Assembly (NCBI GenBank): GCA_028713675.1
Contig: JAQTNV010000044.1
Location: forward strand, 1 to 27,634
Length of the DNA: 27,634 bases
Direction: 5' to 3'
DNA from: a bacterium
Lineage (GTDB): Bacteria > Desulfobacterota > JAPLJL01
Below the pieces are notes generated by a model. That model was not told the DNA's origin. It ran no database searches and saw only the letters and a program-made list of their open reading frames with translations. How positions within the stretch are numbered: the stretch's first letter is position 1; every line of letters begins with the position of its first letter. The position numbers were made by a program, and so were the translations under genes. Shown piece by piece: positions 1-7,840 of this stretch.

Positions 1-1027
1 AGTCCGCGTTGTAAAGGGCGATGTCGGAAACAATGATGCGGGCCAGGCGCTTGGCTTTCTCCTCTTCCGGGGAACCCGTCGCGGCGGGCGCTTCCGGAGG
101 CTTGGCGGCCGGCGGCGGGACCGGAGGGGGCGCGGGGGTGGGAGCCGGGCCGGCCGCTTTGGGCTCGGTGAGGAGCGGAGGCGGGGGGGGAGGCGGCGGA
201 GGAGGGGCGGCGGCTTTCGGAGGCGCGGGGGCCGCGATTGGCGGCGGAGGAGGGGTGGCGGCTTTCGGAGGCGCGGGGGCCGCGATTGGCGGCGGCGGAG
301 GAGGGGCGGCGGCTTTCGGGGGCGCGGGGGCCGCGATGGGAGGCGGCGGAGGGGCCGGCGCCGCTTTGGGCGCAGGGGCGGCCAGGGGGGCCGGGAACTC
401 GGCCGGGGGCGGGGCCCCGGCGGACTGTTTCTCCCAGAGCCTGGTAATGGCCGGAATCAATTCCCGGCCCGCGCCTTCCCGTTCCAGGAAGGCGTTGGCT
501 CCCGAGAGGGCCTCGGCCGGGCGCTGGTATTTTTTCGGCCCGCGCTCGGCCCCGATCAGAATGATTTTCAGGTCTTCCTGGCGGGGGTCCCGCCGGAGCA
601 CCTGGGAGATCTCGAAACCGTACATCCGGGGCAGCTCGATCCCGATGAGGGCCAGGTCGTAAGGGTTATGGTCGAGCTCGATCAGGGCCTCGATCCCGTC
701 CCACACTTCCTTGACCTCGAATTTCCGGGCGGCCAGTTGGGGCTGGAACTCGGCCAGGAGGGGTTGGTCGTCGAGCGCGAGCAGGATCCGGAGGCCCGGA
801 GCGAGCGGGCCCGGGCCGGCGGTCCCGCCGGGGGCGGGAGGCGGCACCGTTTTGGGCGCGGGGGCGGACGGGGGCTTCGGCGGAGGGACGGCCCCGCCTT
901 TGGCGGGAGGGGGAGGGACGACGATCACCGTGCCGCAGGCTTTGCATTTCATTTTCGCCCCGGAGGCGGGGATCTTCTCCTCTTCCAGGCGGTAGCGTTT
1001 CTTACACTGGCTGCATTCAACAATCAT
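1..1027 (-). CDS. MJ0042-type zinc-ribbon protein with degenerate receiver domain and Pro-rich linker (partial)
   Basis: Last visible gene of the chemosensory operon; its 3' end lies beyond the left edge. It opens MIVECSQCKKRYRLEE and has a second pair CKAC about 20 residues on, a four-cysteine MJ0042 zinc ribbon. After a Pro/Ala linker comes a receiver-like fold (LRILLALDDQP ... YDLALIGIELPRMYGFE ... LKIILIGAERG). The acidic pair DD is kept, but the phospho-acceptor position reads LIGIELP (Gly for Asp) and the usual Thr/Ser and Lys are not evident, so it is probably not phosphorylated. Then follow three near-identical PPPPPIAAPAPPKAA units (DNA units of 48 and 51 nt). The visible end is KRLARIIVSDIALYNAD, a motif I know from the C-termini of deltaproteobacterial zinc-ribbon proteins. 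ATG codons occur at 1030 and 1027; 1027 is preferred because it lies 5 nt from AGGAGG. The MCP stop is 13 nt upstream. Role unknown; probably an adaptor or output protein of the pathway. Confidence 0.82.
   Translation of the reverse strand, partial: MIVECSQCKKRYRLEEEKIPASGAKMKCKACGTVIVVPPPPAKGGAVPPPKPPSAPAPKTVPPPAPGGTAGPGPLAPGLRILLALDDQPLLAEFQPQLAARKFEVKEVWDGIEALIELDHNPYDLALIGIELPRMYGFEISQVLRRDPRQEDLKIILIGAERGPKKYQRPAEALSGANAFLEREGAGRELIPAITRLWEKQSAGAPPPAEFPAPLAAPAPKAAPAPPPPPIAAPAPPKAAAPPPPPPIAAPAPPKAATPPPPPIAAPAPPKAAAPPPPPPPPPPLLTEPKAAGPAPTPAPPPVPPPAAKPPEAPAATGSPEEEKAKRLARIIVSDIALYNAD
212..360. repeat. In-frame tandem repeat encoding Pro-rich units
   Basis: Three copies of a GC-rich unit begin at 212, 260 and 311 (spacing 48 and 51 nt) inside the zinc-ribbon gene. 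Each encodes a PPPPPIAAPAPPKAA-type stretch on the minus strand. Copies are almost identical in bases, so they arose by recent duplication or slippage and copy number probably varies between strains. Confidence 0.85.
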
Positions 1028-1040
1028 CATGCCCTCCTTT

Positions 1041-3242
1041 TTAGAGCTGGAATCTTTCCACTTCCTGGTGCAGGCTGTCCATTTCCCGGTCCAGGCCTTT
1101 CACCGCGGCCTGCATCTCGGAGATGCGGGTCAGGTTCTGGCCGACCACCTCCCGGATGCGCTGGATCACCTTGACCACCCGCTCGATGCCCCGGTTCTGC
1201 TCCTGGGTGGCCCGGTCGATGTAGCGGACCATCTCGGTGATCCTTTCCACCGCCTCGGTGATGGTCTTGCTGCCCTTGGCCTGTTCCTGGGTGGTCTTCT
1301 TCACCATCTGGGCCACCTCGCGGGCGCCTTCCGCGGACCGGATCACCTGGGCGCTGCCCTGGCTCTGCTCCTGGGTGGCCTTGGTAATCGCTTCCGACAT
1401 CGAAGTGATCCGTTCGGCCGCCTCGGCAATCTGCCGGGAGCCCCGGGCCTGTTCCGTAGTGGCCTCGGCGATCCGGCGGGCCATGTCGACCGTGGCCTGG
1501 CTGCTCGAGAGAATGGTTTTCAGCATCTCGCCGGCTTCCCGGGAGAGGGTGACCCCGCGCTCGACGCTTTTTTCTCCGAGCTCGATGGCCTTGACCGCCC
1601 GGTCGCCTTCCTGCTGGACCGACTTGATCAGGGTGGCGATCTCCTTGGTGGACCCCCGGGTGCGGTCGGCCAGCGATTTGATCTGGTCCGCCACCACCGC
1701 GAAGCCCTTGCCGTGTTCCCCGGCCTGGGCCGCGATGATCGCGGCGTTCAGGGCCAGGAGGTTGGTCTGGTCCGCCACGTCCTCGATCACGTTTAAGATT
1801 TTTCCGATCTCCTGGACCCGTTCGCCCAGCTGGTAGATCACGGTGGCGGCCCCCTGCGAGCTTTCCCGGATGGCCATCATCCCTTCGATGGTGGACTGGA
1901 CCGCCTTCATGCCCTTTTCCGCGTCCGAGCTCACCCGTTCGGAAACTTTGTGGGTTTCCGAGACCGATTCCTTCACCTGCCGGATGGAGCTGTCCGTTTC
2001 CTCGATCGCGGTGGCGGTTTCCTCGGCCAGCCCGGAAAGCGAGCGGGAGCTCTCGGCCACCTGCTTGATGGAAAGGTCCATCTGGTTGATCGAGCCCGAG
2101 GATTCCTCCACCACCCGGAAGAGATGCTCGATGGACTGGGCCACCTCTTCGATGGTGGTGCTCATCTCCAGGATGGAACTCGCCCCTTCCTCCGCGGTGG
2201 AGGCCAGGATGGTGGTGTTCTGGGAAATCTCCCGGATGGCGGTTTCCATCTCGCTGGTCGAGGCGCTGGTTTCCTCCACTCCCTGGGCCTGGGTGTTGGA
2301 ACCCTCGGCGATGCTGACGGTCAGCCGGCCCACCTCCCGGCTGACTTCGGTGGCCCGGGTGGTGGCGGCGCGGATTTTCTGCACCATCTGGTTCAGGCTC
2401 TCGATCATCTGGTTGAGACTCTGGGCCAGGACCCCGATCTCGTCCTCGGAGCGGATCTCCACCTTCCGGGTCAGGTTACCCTGGGCCACTTCCTGGGCCA
2501 GGCCGACCAGGGACTTCAGGGGCTGGAAAAGGAAATTAAGAAACAGGTAGGTGACCAGCAGCTGCACCAGGATCAGGCCGATGGTGAAAAACGTCCCGGA
2601 GATAAAAACCTGTTGGAGCTTTTTCTCCACCCCTTCCGGGGTCATGATGATCCGGACCAGTCCCTGGGAAATCGTTTCGTTGGCGGCGGCCTTGGGCTTT
2701 TCCTCGGCCGGGGCCGGGTTGGCGGGGGCGGAACCTCCCGCGGGTGGTCCCGAGAGGCCGAGCCCGGAGAGCTCATCCGAGAACCCCGGTGACGGGGCCG
2801 AGGCCCGGACCACCACGACCGGGGCGTAGATTTCGAAAACCTGCCGGTGTCCAAGCTGCAGCGGGCGTTTTCCCGTTTCCTGGAAGGACTCCTCGCTCGG
2901 AGGGGGGAGGGTTTCTTCCAGCCCCTCGGTTTTGGAGACCGCGGCCAGGAGCGCGCCTTCCCGGTTGGTGACCGCGACCATGAGGATGTCCTCGTCTTCG
3001 AGGACCCCTTCGATCAGCTGTTTCAGGACGATCCGGTCTTCCGCCACCACCCCGAAGCGGGCGTTGTAAGCCAGATTTCCCGCCAGGCTGAGGCCGCGCT
3101 TTTCCATGCCGGCGATCATGATCGCGCGGGAGCGGACCTGAAAATACCAGGCGAGGAGGCCTCCCCCGATGATAATCAGGATGGTGGTGTAAATCATCAG
3201 TTTGAGGTTGAGATTAAACGATCGGAAACTTGCTTTTTTCAT
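1041..3242 (-). CDS. Methyl-accepting chemotaxis protein with HAMP domain
   Basis: Sensor of the chemosensory operon, 733 residues. A membrane segment lies at about 14-34 (LMIYTTILIIIGGGLLAWYF), followed by a probable extracytoplasmic sensor region of about 175 residues containing a Pro/Ala insert. A second membrane segment is near 215-235, then HAMP (FQPLKSLVGLAQEVAQGNLT) and a long cytoplasmic coiled coil. The signalling tip reads NLLALNAAIIAAQAGEHGKG then FAVVADQIKSLADRT; it carries AAIIAAQ where enteric receptors have AAIEAAR, a variant I associate with deltaproteobacterial receptors. The distal part (about 594-705) is four consecutive 28-residue units starting (A/T)T(Q/T)EQ. There is no C-terminal CheR-tethering pentapeptide. 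The ATG overlaps the cheW stop as ATGA, so translation is probably coupled. Ligand unknown. Confidence 0.95.
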   Translation of the reverse strand: MKKASFRSFNLNLKLMIYTTILIIIGGGLLAWYFQVRSRAIMIAGMEKRGLSLAGNLAYNARFGVVAEDRIVLKQLIEGVLEDEDILMVAVTNREGALLAAVSKTEGLEETLPPPSEESFQETGKRPLQLGHRQVFEIYAPVVVVRASAPSPGFSDELSGLGLSGPPAGGSAPANPAPAEEKPKAAANETISQGLVRIIMTPEGVEKKLQQVFISGTFFTIGLILVQLLVTYLFLNFLFQPLKSLVGLAQEVAQGNLTRKVEIRSEDEIGVLAQSLNQMIESLNQMVQKIRAATTRATEVSREVGRLTVSIAEGSNTQAQGVEETSASTSEMETAIREISQNTTILASTAEEGASSILEMSTTIEEVAQSIEHLFRVVEESSGSINQMDLSIKQVAESSRSLSGLAEETATAIEETDSSIRQVKESVSETHKVSERVSSDAEKGMKAVQSTIEGMMAIRESSQGAATVIYQLGERVQEIGKILNVIEDVADQTNLLALNAAIIAAQAGEHGKGFAVVADQIKSLADRTRGSTKEIATLIKSVQQEGDRAVKAIELGEKSVERGVTLSREAGEMLKTILSSSQATVDMARRIAEATTEQARGSRQIAEAAERITSMSEAITKATQEQSQGSAQVIRSAEGAREVAQMVKKTTQEQAKGSKTITEAVERITEMVRYIDRATQEQNRGIERVVKVIQRIREVVGQNLTRISEMQAAVKGLDREMDSLHQEVERFQL

Positions 3243-3766
3243 CTTTTTCCCCCTAGCGGAACCCCCATTTTTTTCATTTCCTTGATTTCTTCCAAACTCA
3301 AAACCTTTTCCAGGTCGAGGACCAAAATCAGCTCCCCGCCCAGGCGCACCACTCCCCCCAGAAACTCGGGGATTTTTCCCCGGATGACCCGGGGCGGGGG
3401 CAGGATCTCCGAGGCGGGGATCCGGATCACCCCCAGGACCTCATCCACGACCAGGCCGAACACCTCGTTTTCGTGCTTCACGATCACCACCCGGGCTTTC
3501 GGCTGGAGCGCGCCGGTGCCCAGGCCCAGCCGCCGGGAGAGGTTGATCAGCGGGATCACCGCGCCCCGGAGGTTGATGAAGCCCTCCAGAAAATCGGGGG
3601 CCTGGGGGATCCGGGTGATCTCGGGCAGGCGGGCGATTTCCTTGATGATCATGATATTGAGGGCGAAGTTTTCTCCCTCCACCAGCAGGCGGGCCAGCTG
3701 GATCAGCTCTGCCCCGGCGGGCAGGGACTTCGGGCGCAGGCCCCCGGTTCTTTCCCGGATCCTCAT
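3239..3766 (-). CDS. cheW: CheW-like coupling protein
   Basis: A 175-residue single-domain CheW. The fold is visible from about 23 to 165: FALNIMIIKEIARLPEITRI, then FLEGFINLRGAVIPLINLSR, VVDEVLGVIRIPASEI and LGGELILVLDLEKVLSLEE. CheW proteins bridge receptor tips and the P5 domain of CheA. It lies between a longer CheW and the receptor gene and overlaps both neighbours by ATGA (3763-3766 upstream, 3239-3242 downstream), which indicates translational coupling and near-equal dosage. Two different CheW proteins in one operon suggest distinct roles in array building or coupling of different receptors; that is inference. Confidence 0.93.
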   Translation of the reverse strand: MRIRERTGGLRPKSLPAGAELIQLARLLVEGENFALNIMIIKEIARLPEITRIPQAPDFLEGFINLRGAVIPLINLSRRLGLGTGALQPKARVVIVKHENEVFGLVVDEVLGVIRIPASEILPPPRVIRGKIPEFLGGVVRLGGELILVLDLEKVLSLEEIKEMKKMGVPLGGKR

Positions 3767-4524
3767 TTCGCGGTTCTCCCGCCGGATTCCAGTTTCAAAA
3801 GCTCGGTCAGATTAAGCATGATGATCATTTTTTTCCCCACCCAGCCCACCCCGGTGATGAAGCCGGCTTCCCCTCCCGCCGTCGGGGGCGGCGGTTCCAG
3901 CTCCTTGAACGGCAGGCGGATAACCTCGGTGACCTCCCCGACCTTGAGCCCGAAGGACTGTTTCGTTTCCGGGTCGGAAACCACGATGATCCGGCCGGTC
4001 TCCGCGGTCGTTCCGCCCGCGGCGGGAGGGGCTCCCGCCGGCGTCAGGCGAAGGCGGCGCTCCAGTTCCATGATGGGAATTATCTTGCCCCGGAGGGAGA
4101 TAATCCCGGGGATGTAATCGGGGGAACGCGGCACTTCGGTGGCCGGGCGCGGCTTGATGATTTCTTCGATCCACTGGATTTCGATCCCGTACTCTTCCTG
4201 GCCGAGGGTAAAGCCGAGCAGCTCGTGGGCTTCCTCGGGCTCGGCGGGTTCGGCCGCCTCGCTTTCGGCCGGGGAGATCGGCGCCGGGGTGGAGAGGGCC
4301 GGTTTTTCCACGATCACCTGGGTCTCGGCGGCGGCTTCCGCGGCCCCTTCGGAAGCGGAGGTTTTTTCCGGGGCCGTCCCGCCGGCGGCGGGAGACACGG
4401 GGGCCGGCCCGGGAACAGGGATCTCTTCCGGGGCCTCGGCTTTGACGAGAGGCTCCGGCGGGGCCTGGGCCTCCAGGTTTTTCTTGCGCGCTTTGGCCTT
4501 TTCCCTGGCTCGGGCGAGATCCAT
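3763..4524 (-). CDS. cheW: CheW-like protein with Ala/Pro/Glu-rich N-terminal extension
   Basis: 253 residues. The first ~98 residues are charged then Ala/Pro/Glu-rich (MDLARAREKAKARKKN ... EAEPAEPEEAH) and probably disordered. The CheW domain follows at about 100-250: LLGFTLGQEEYGIEIQWIEE, YIPGIISLRGKIIPIMELER, SFGLKVGEVTEVIRLPFKEL, KKMIIMLNLTELL. The domain carries a Pro/Ala/Gly insert (GAPPAAGGTT) between strands. Short palindromic GC motifs encode PPA-x-GG-like turns in the extension, in this insert and in a later loop (PPPTAGGEAG). The start has a strong AAGGAGG about 8 nt upstream, overlapping the end of the ATPase gene; the gap to that gene is 3 nt. A cytoplasmic coupling protein, perhaps for a second receptor class or the ATPase; the partner is not shown by sequence. 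Confidence 0.92.
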   Translation of the reverse strand: MDLARAREKAKARKKNLEAQAPPEPLVKAEAPEEIPVPGPAPVSPAAGGTAPEKTSASEGAAEAAAETQVIVEKPALSTPAPISPAESEAAEPAEPEEAHELLGFTLGQEEYGIEIQWIEEIIKPRPATEVPRSPDYIPGIISLRGKIIPIMELERRLRLTPAGAPPAAGGTTAETGRIIVVSDPETKQSFGLKVGEVTEVIRLPFKELEPPPPTAGGEAGFITGVGWVGKKMIIMLNLTELLKLESGGRTAK

Positions 4525-4527
4525 AGT

Positions 4528-5334
4528 CTAGGCCTCCTTCAGCTCCAGTTCGCGGGCGATGTCCTCGATGATTTCCGGCCCGATCGGATCCTGTTCCCGG
4601 CCGAAGCCCTCCAGCAGGGCGCTGGCCGCCAGGTTGTTGATCAGGCGCGGGATGCCCGCGGAGTAGGAATGAATTTTTCCCACCGCCTCCGGGGTGAAGA
4701 GCTCCTGCGTCCGTCCGGCCACCTTCAGGCGGTGGCGCAGATATTTCCCGGTTTCCTCCCGGTCCAGGGGCCCGAGGTGGTAGCGGAGACCCACCCGCTG
4801 GAAAAGGGCCCGGTAGCCGGGGCGGCGTAAACGCTCCCGGAGCTCCGGCTGGCCGAGCAGGATCAGGGTGAGCAGGTTCATGTCGTCAAGCTGAAAATTG
4901 GTGATCAGACGAAGCTCGTCCAGGGTGGCCTTCTCCGGGATCAGCTGGGCCTCGTCCACGATCAGGACGGCCTGCTTCCCCGCTTCGAAAAGCTCGAAGA
5001 GCAGGTCGGAAAGCTGCTCCCAGAGGTCGGTGCGATTGGCCCGGGGTTCGCCGCCCAGGCTCTGGATCAGGGAGCGGAGCAGCTGGAGGGGGGAGAGCCG
5101 GGGATTGATCAGGAGGACCACCTTGATTTCCGGCCCCACCGCGTCCATGAGCGCCCGGGAGAGCGTGGTTTTGCCGCTGCCGATCTCCCCGGTCAGGACC
5201 ATGAACTCCCGCTCCTCGACCGCGAAACGGAGGCGGGCCAGGGCTTCCTGGTGCTGCGCGGAAAGATAGAGGAAGCGGGGATCGGGGGTTTTCCCGAAGG
5301 GTTTTTCCTGCAGCTGGTAGAATTCCCGGTACAT
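4528..5334 (-). CDS. ExeA/GspA-type AAA ATPase
   Basis: 268 residues. It begins MYREFYQLQEKPFGKTPDPR, the usual opening of ExeA/GspA-like ATPases. Walker A is GEIGSGKTT at about 49-57 and Walker B is VLIVDEAQ at about 123-130, followed by LRLITNFQLDD and LILLGQPELRERL, typical of the family. Relatives include GspA/ExeA, which helps place secretin complexes through peptidoglycan, and transposition ATPases such as TniB. There is no membrane segment and no C-terminal peptidoglycan-binding domain here, so it is a cytoplasmic stand-alone ATPase. It starts 2 nt after the cheA stop with no clear Shine-Dalgarno, so translation probably depends on cheA. Its place between cheA and cheW suggests it serves the chemosensory pathway, perhaps in array positioning or pilus-linked output; that part is inference. 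Confidence 0.9.
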   Translation of the reverse strand: MYREFYQLQEKPFGKTPDPRFLYLSAQHQEALARLRFAVEEREFMVLTGEIGSGKTTLSRALMDAVGPEIKVVLLINPRLSPLQLLRSLIQSLGGEPRANRTDLWEQLSDLLFELFEAGKQAVLIVDEAQLIPEKATLDELRLITNFQLDDMNLLTLILLGQPELRERLRRPGYRALFQRVGLRYHLGPLDREETGKYLRHRLKVAGRTQELFTPEAVGKIHSYSAGIPRLINNLAASALLEGFGREQDPIGPEIIEDIARELELKEA

Positions 5335-5336
5335 GT

Positions 5337-7451
5337 TTATTTGCCCGCGGCCGGGCCGCCGGCCCGGGTGGATTCCTCGATCAGGGCGCCCACGTCCAGA
5401 ATCAGAATAGTTTTATGACTGCCCAGGTCCGCCGCCCCGGCGATCCCGGGGACGATATCGGCGAGCTTACCCAGGGGTTTGATGACCACGTCCTGCTGTC
5501 CGAGCAGGTTTCCGGCGAGAAGCCCGATCCGGCGCTCGGCCAGTCCCACCACCACCACGTAGAGCCGGTTCCCGTTTTCGCTCGGGATGCCCCGGGGCTC
5601 GAGCCGGAACAGCCGTTCCAGGCGGATGAGGGGCAGGGTCTTGTCCCGGAGCTGGATTACTTCCTTGCCTTCCACGGTCCGGATCTCTTTCAGACTGACG
5701 GCCAGGTTTTCCTGGATCGAGGTCAGGGGAATGGCGTAGACCCTTCCGGAGATCTCCACCAGCAGCACCCGGATGATGGCCAGGGTGATGGGCAGGGTGA
5801 TCTGAAAACGGGTTCCGACCCCGGTTTCGCTGTCGAGCTCGATCATCCCCGAGATCCGGGTGATGTTGCGCTTGACCACATCCAGCCCGACGCCCCGCCC
5901 GGAAAGCGAGGTCACCTTCTCGCTGGTGGAGAAGCCGGGGAGGAAAAGCAGGCTGGCGGCGTCCTCGGGGGGAAGCTCGATCCCGGGGTCCAGAAGCTTC
6001 AATTCCCAGGCCTTTTCCTTGACCCGCTTCCAGTTGATCCCGCGGCCGTCGTCCTCCACCTCCACCACCACGTGGCTCCCGACGGAGTAGGCATTCAGGG
6101 TGATCCGGCCCTGGGGGGTCTTCCCCGCCTTTTCCCGCTCGGCCGGGGGCTCGATCCCGTGGTCCAAGGAATTGCGGATGATGTGCATCAGGGGGTCGCC
6201 GAGCTCCTCCACGATCAGCTTGTCCAGCTCGGTGTCGGCCCCGAAAATTTCCAGGTCCACTTCTTTATGCACGTCCCGGCAGGTCTGCCGGACGACCCGG
6301 GCCAGGCGCTCGAAGAGCTGCCGGAGGGGCACCATCCGGGCCTCCATGATGCTCTGCTGGAGCTCCGAGACCTTCCGCTCCAGGAGCCGGTTGGCCCGCA
6401 GAAGTTCCCGGGCGGTTTCCTCCATGCCCTTCTGGCTCCGGAGAAATTCCGCCAGGCGCCCGATCTCGGCCTGGGAAAGCACCAGTTCCCCGACGATAGC
6501 GATGATCCGGTCGAGCTTGCCGATGTCCACCCGGACCGTCTGGCTGACGCTTTTTAAACTTTCATCCGCTCCTTCCGGTTCCCGGGGCCGGGCTTCCGCG
6601 GGTTCCTCCGGAGCCGGTCCGGCGGCCGGCGCGGCGGCCGGTTCGGAGGCCGGGGCCTCGGTTTTTCCTCCGGTTGAGATCGGGTCGACGGTCACGCCGG
6701 CCCGGGCGCCGACCGCGCCCTTGATGACCTCGACGCCCTTCTGGCAGCCGACGATCAGGTCGAAAACGATTTCGTCCTCGCGCCCGGGCTGGCTGCTCGG
6801 GAGGGTGGTGATGATTTCCCCGACCTTCTTCAAGTCCTGGTTGACGGCGGTGAGATCCTGGTCGAAGGTAGTGATGGGAAAAACGGTATGGATCCGGAAG
6901 AGGGGAATGCCCTTGCGGACGTTCTCCGACAGGCGGTGTTCCTCGTATTCGGTCAAACTCTTGAAGACGGCGGGGTCCAGGCCCACGTTGGCGAAAGGAG
7001 AGGCCGCGGCGGCCGAGCCCTGGGAGCGGAGGAACTGGTTGATCCGGGCCACCATTTTCTCCGCCGCGAGCTTGTCCTCCTCCTGGCCTTTGCCGACCCC
7101 GTCGACCACGGTCTTGAGGGTGTTCATGCCCTGGTAAAGATGCTCGAGCAGCTCGGGGGAAAGCTCCACCTTGCCCATCCGGAGTCGGTCCAGGAGGTCT
7201 TCCAGGCTGTGGGAAAGCGAGGAAATCCCCTCCAGGCCGAACATCCCGGCGATGCCTTTCAGGGAGTGGGCGCCCCGGAAGATTTCATTCAGGGTGTCCG
7301 GGTTCACCTCCCCGCTCTTGGCCCCGTCCTCGAGCCCGATCAGGTTCTGGAAAATCTTCTCGATGACCTCTTCGGCCTCGGAGACAAACTCCTGCCGGGC
7401 CCGGGTCCCCCGGGCCTGCGGTTTTTTCTCTTTTTCCTTTTCCTTGCTCAT
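5337..7451 (-). CDS. cheA: CheA-type chemotaxis histidine kinase
   Basis: 704 residues. The Hpt domain spans about 20-115 with the phosphorylatable His in RGAHSLKG (H62). A region at about 165-250 (GIPLFRIHTVFPITTFDQDL ... EIVFDLIVGCQ) occupies the P2 position. An Ala/Pro/Glu-rich linker follows, then P3 dimerisation (VRVDIGKLDRIIAIVGELVL), an ATPase domain with N box HIIRNSLDHGIE and glycine boxes VEDDGRGIN and GRGVGLDVVKRNI, and a C-terminal CheW-like P5 domain. All catalytic boxes look intact and there is no fused receiver. The protein should autophosphorylate in response to the receptor and pass phosphate to the CheY-like product. The ATG overlaps the response-regulator stop (ATGA at 7448-7451). 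Confidence 0.96.
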   Translation of the reverse strand: MSKEKEKEKKPQARGTRARQEFVSEAEEVIEKIFQNLIGLEDGAKSGEVNPDTLNEIFRGAHSLKGIAGMFGLEGISSLSHSLEDLLDRLRMGKVELSPELLEHLYQGMNTLKTVVDGVGKGQEEDKLAAEKMVARINQFLRSQGSAAAASPFANVGLDPAVFKSLTEYEEHRLSENVRKGIPLFRIHTVFPITTFDQDLTAVNQDLKKVGEIITTLPSSQPGREDEIVFDLIVGCQKGVEVIKGAVGARAGVTVDPISTGGKTEAPASEPAAAPAAGPAPEEPAEARPREPEGADESLKSVSQTVRVDIGKLDRIIAIVGELVLSQAEIGRLAEFLRSQKGMEETARELLRANRLLERKVSELQQSIMEARMVPLRQLFERLARVVRQTCRDVHKEVDLEIFGADTELDKLIVEELGDPLMHIIRNSLDHGIEPPAEREKAGKTPQGRITLNAYSVGSHVVVEVEDDGRGINWKRVKEKAWELKLLDPGIELPPEDAASLLFLPGFSTSEKVTSLSGRGVGLDVVKRNITRISGMIELDSETGVGTRFQITLPITLAIIRVLLVEISGRVYAIPLTSIQENLAVSLKEIRTVEGKEVIQLRDKTLPLIRLERLFRLEPRGIPSENGNRLYVVVVGLAERRIGLLAGNLLGQQDVVIKPLGKLADIVPGIAGAADLGSHKTILILDVGALIEESTRAGGPAAGK

Positions 7452-7840
7452 GCTTTCGGCCCGGTTTTTCCCAGCAGGCGCTTGATCGAGGCGATCAGGC
7501 TCTCCGGGGAAAACGGCTTGATCAGGTATTCGTCGGCCCCCAGGGCCAGGCCCCGCTGGCGGTCCTCCGCCTTGCCTTCGGTGGTGATGACCACGGTCGG
7601 GATCTCCCGGTAGCGGGAGTTGGATTTCAGGAAGGCCAGAAGCTCGAGGCCGTTGATGTCGGGCATGTTGATGTCGGTCAGGATCAGGTCGAACTGGACC
7701 CGGGGCAGGAGCTTGAGGGCCTCGAAGCCGTTCTGGGCCTCGGTGATCACGAATTCCTCCCCCGCCAGATCCCCGAGGATGGAATCGATCATGCTCCGCA
7801 TCGACGCGGAGTCTTCAACTATAAGGATGTTCTTTGCCAA
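7448..7840 (-). CDS. CheY-like single-domain response regulator
   Basis: A 130-residue stand-alone receiver. Acidic pair E9/D10 (ILIVEDSASMR), phospho-acceptor D56 (LILTDINMPDING), Thr in TVVITTEG and Lys in EYLIKPFSPE are all present, so it should be phosphorylated by the adjacent CheA. The start is TTG at 7840, chosen because MAKNILIVED is the family's usual beginning and an AAGGAGG lies about 9 nt upstream. The first 26 nt overlap the end of the DUF4388 gene, and the end overlaps cheA. No DNA-binding output domain is present, so output must be by protein contact. Unlike the pseudo-receiver of the zinc-ribbon protein at the end of the operon, this receiver is intact. Confidence 0.95.
   Translation of the reverse strand: MAKNILIVEDSASMRSMIDSILGDLAGEEFVITEAQNGFEALKLLPRVQFDLILTDINMPDINGLELLAFLKSNSRYREIPTVVITTEGKAEDRQRGLALGADEYLIKPFSPESLIASIKRLLGKTGPKA

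Noticed and set aside
1029-1796. Long plus-strand open frame opposite the chemoreceptor gene
   Set aside because: It is the antisense reading of a clear MCP; Leu/Gly/His-rich composition with no domain, as expected from a GC-rich shadow frame.
5415-6557. 380-codon plus-strand frame opposite cheA
   Set aside because: CheA on the other strand has every catalytic box; this frame is only low stop density at high GC.
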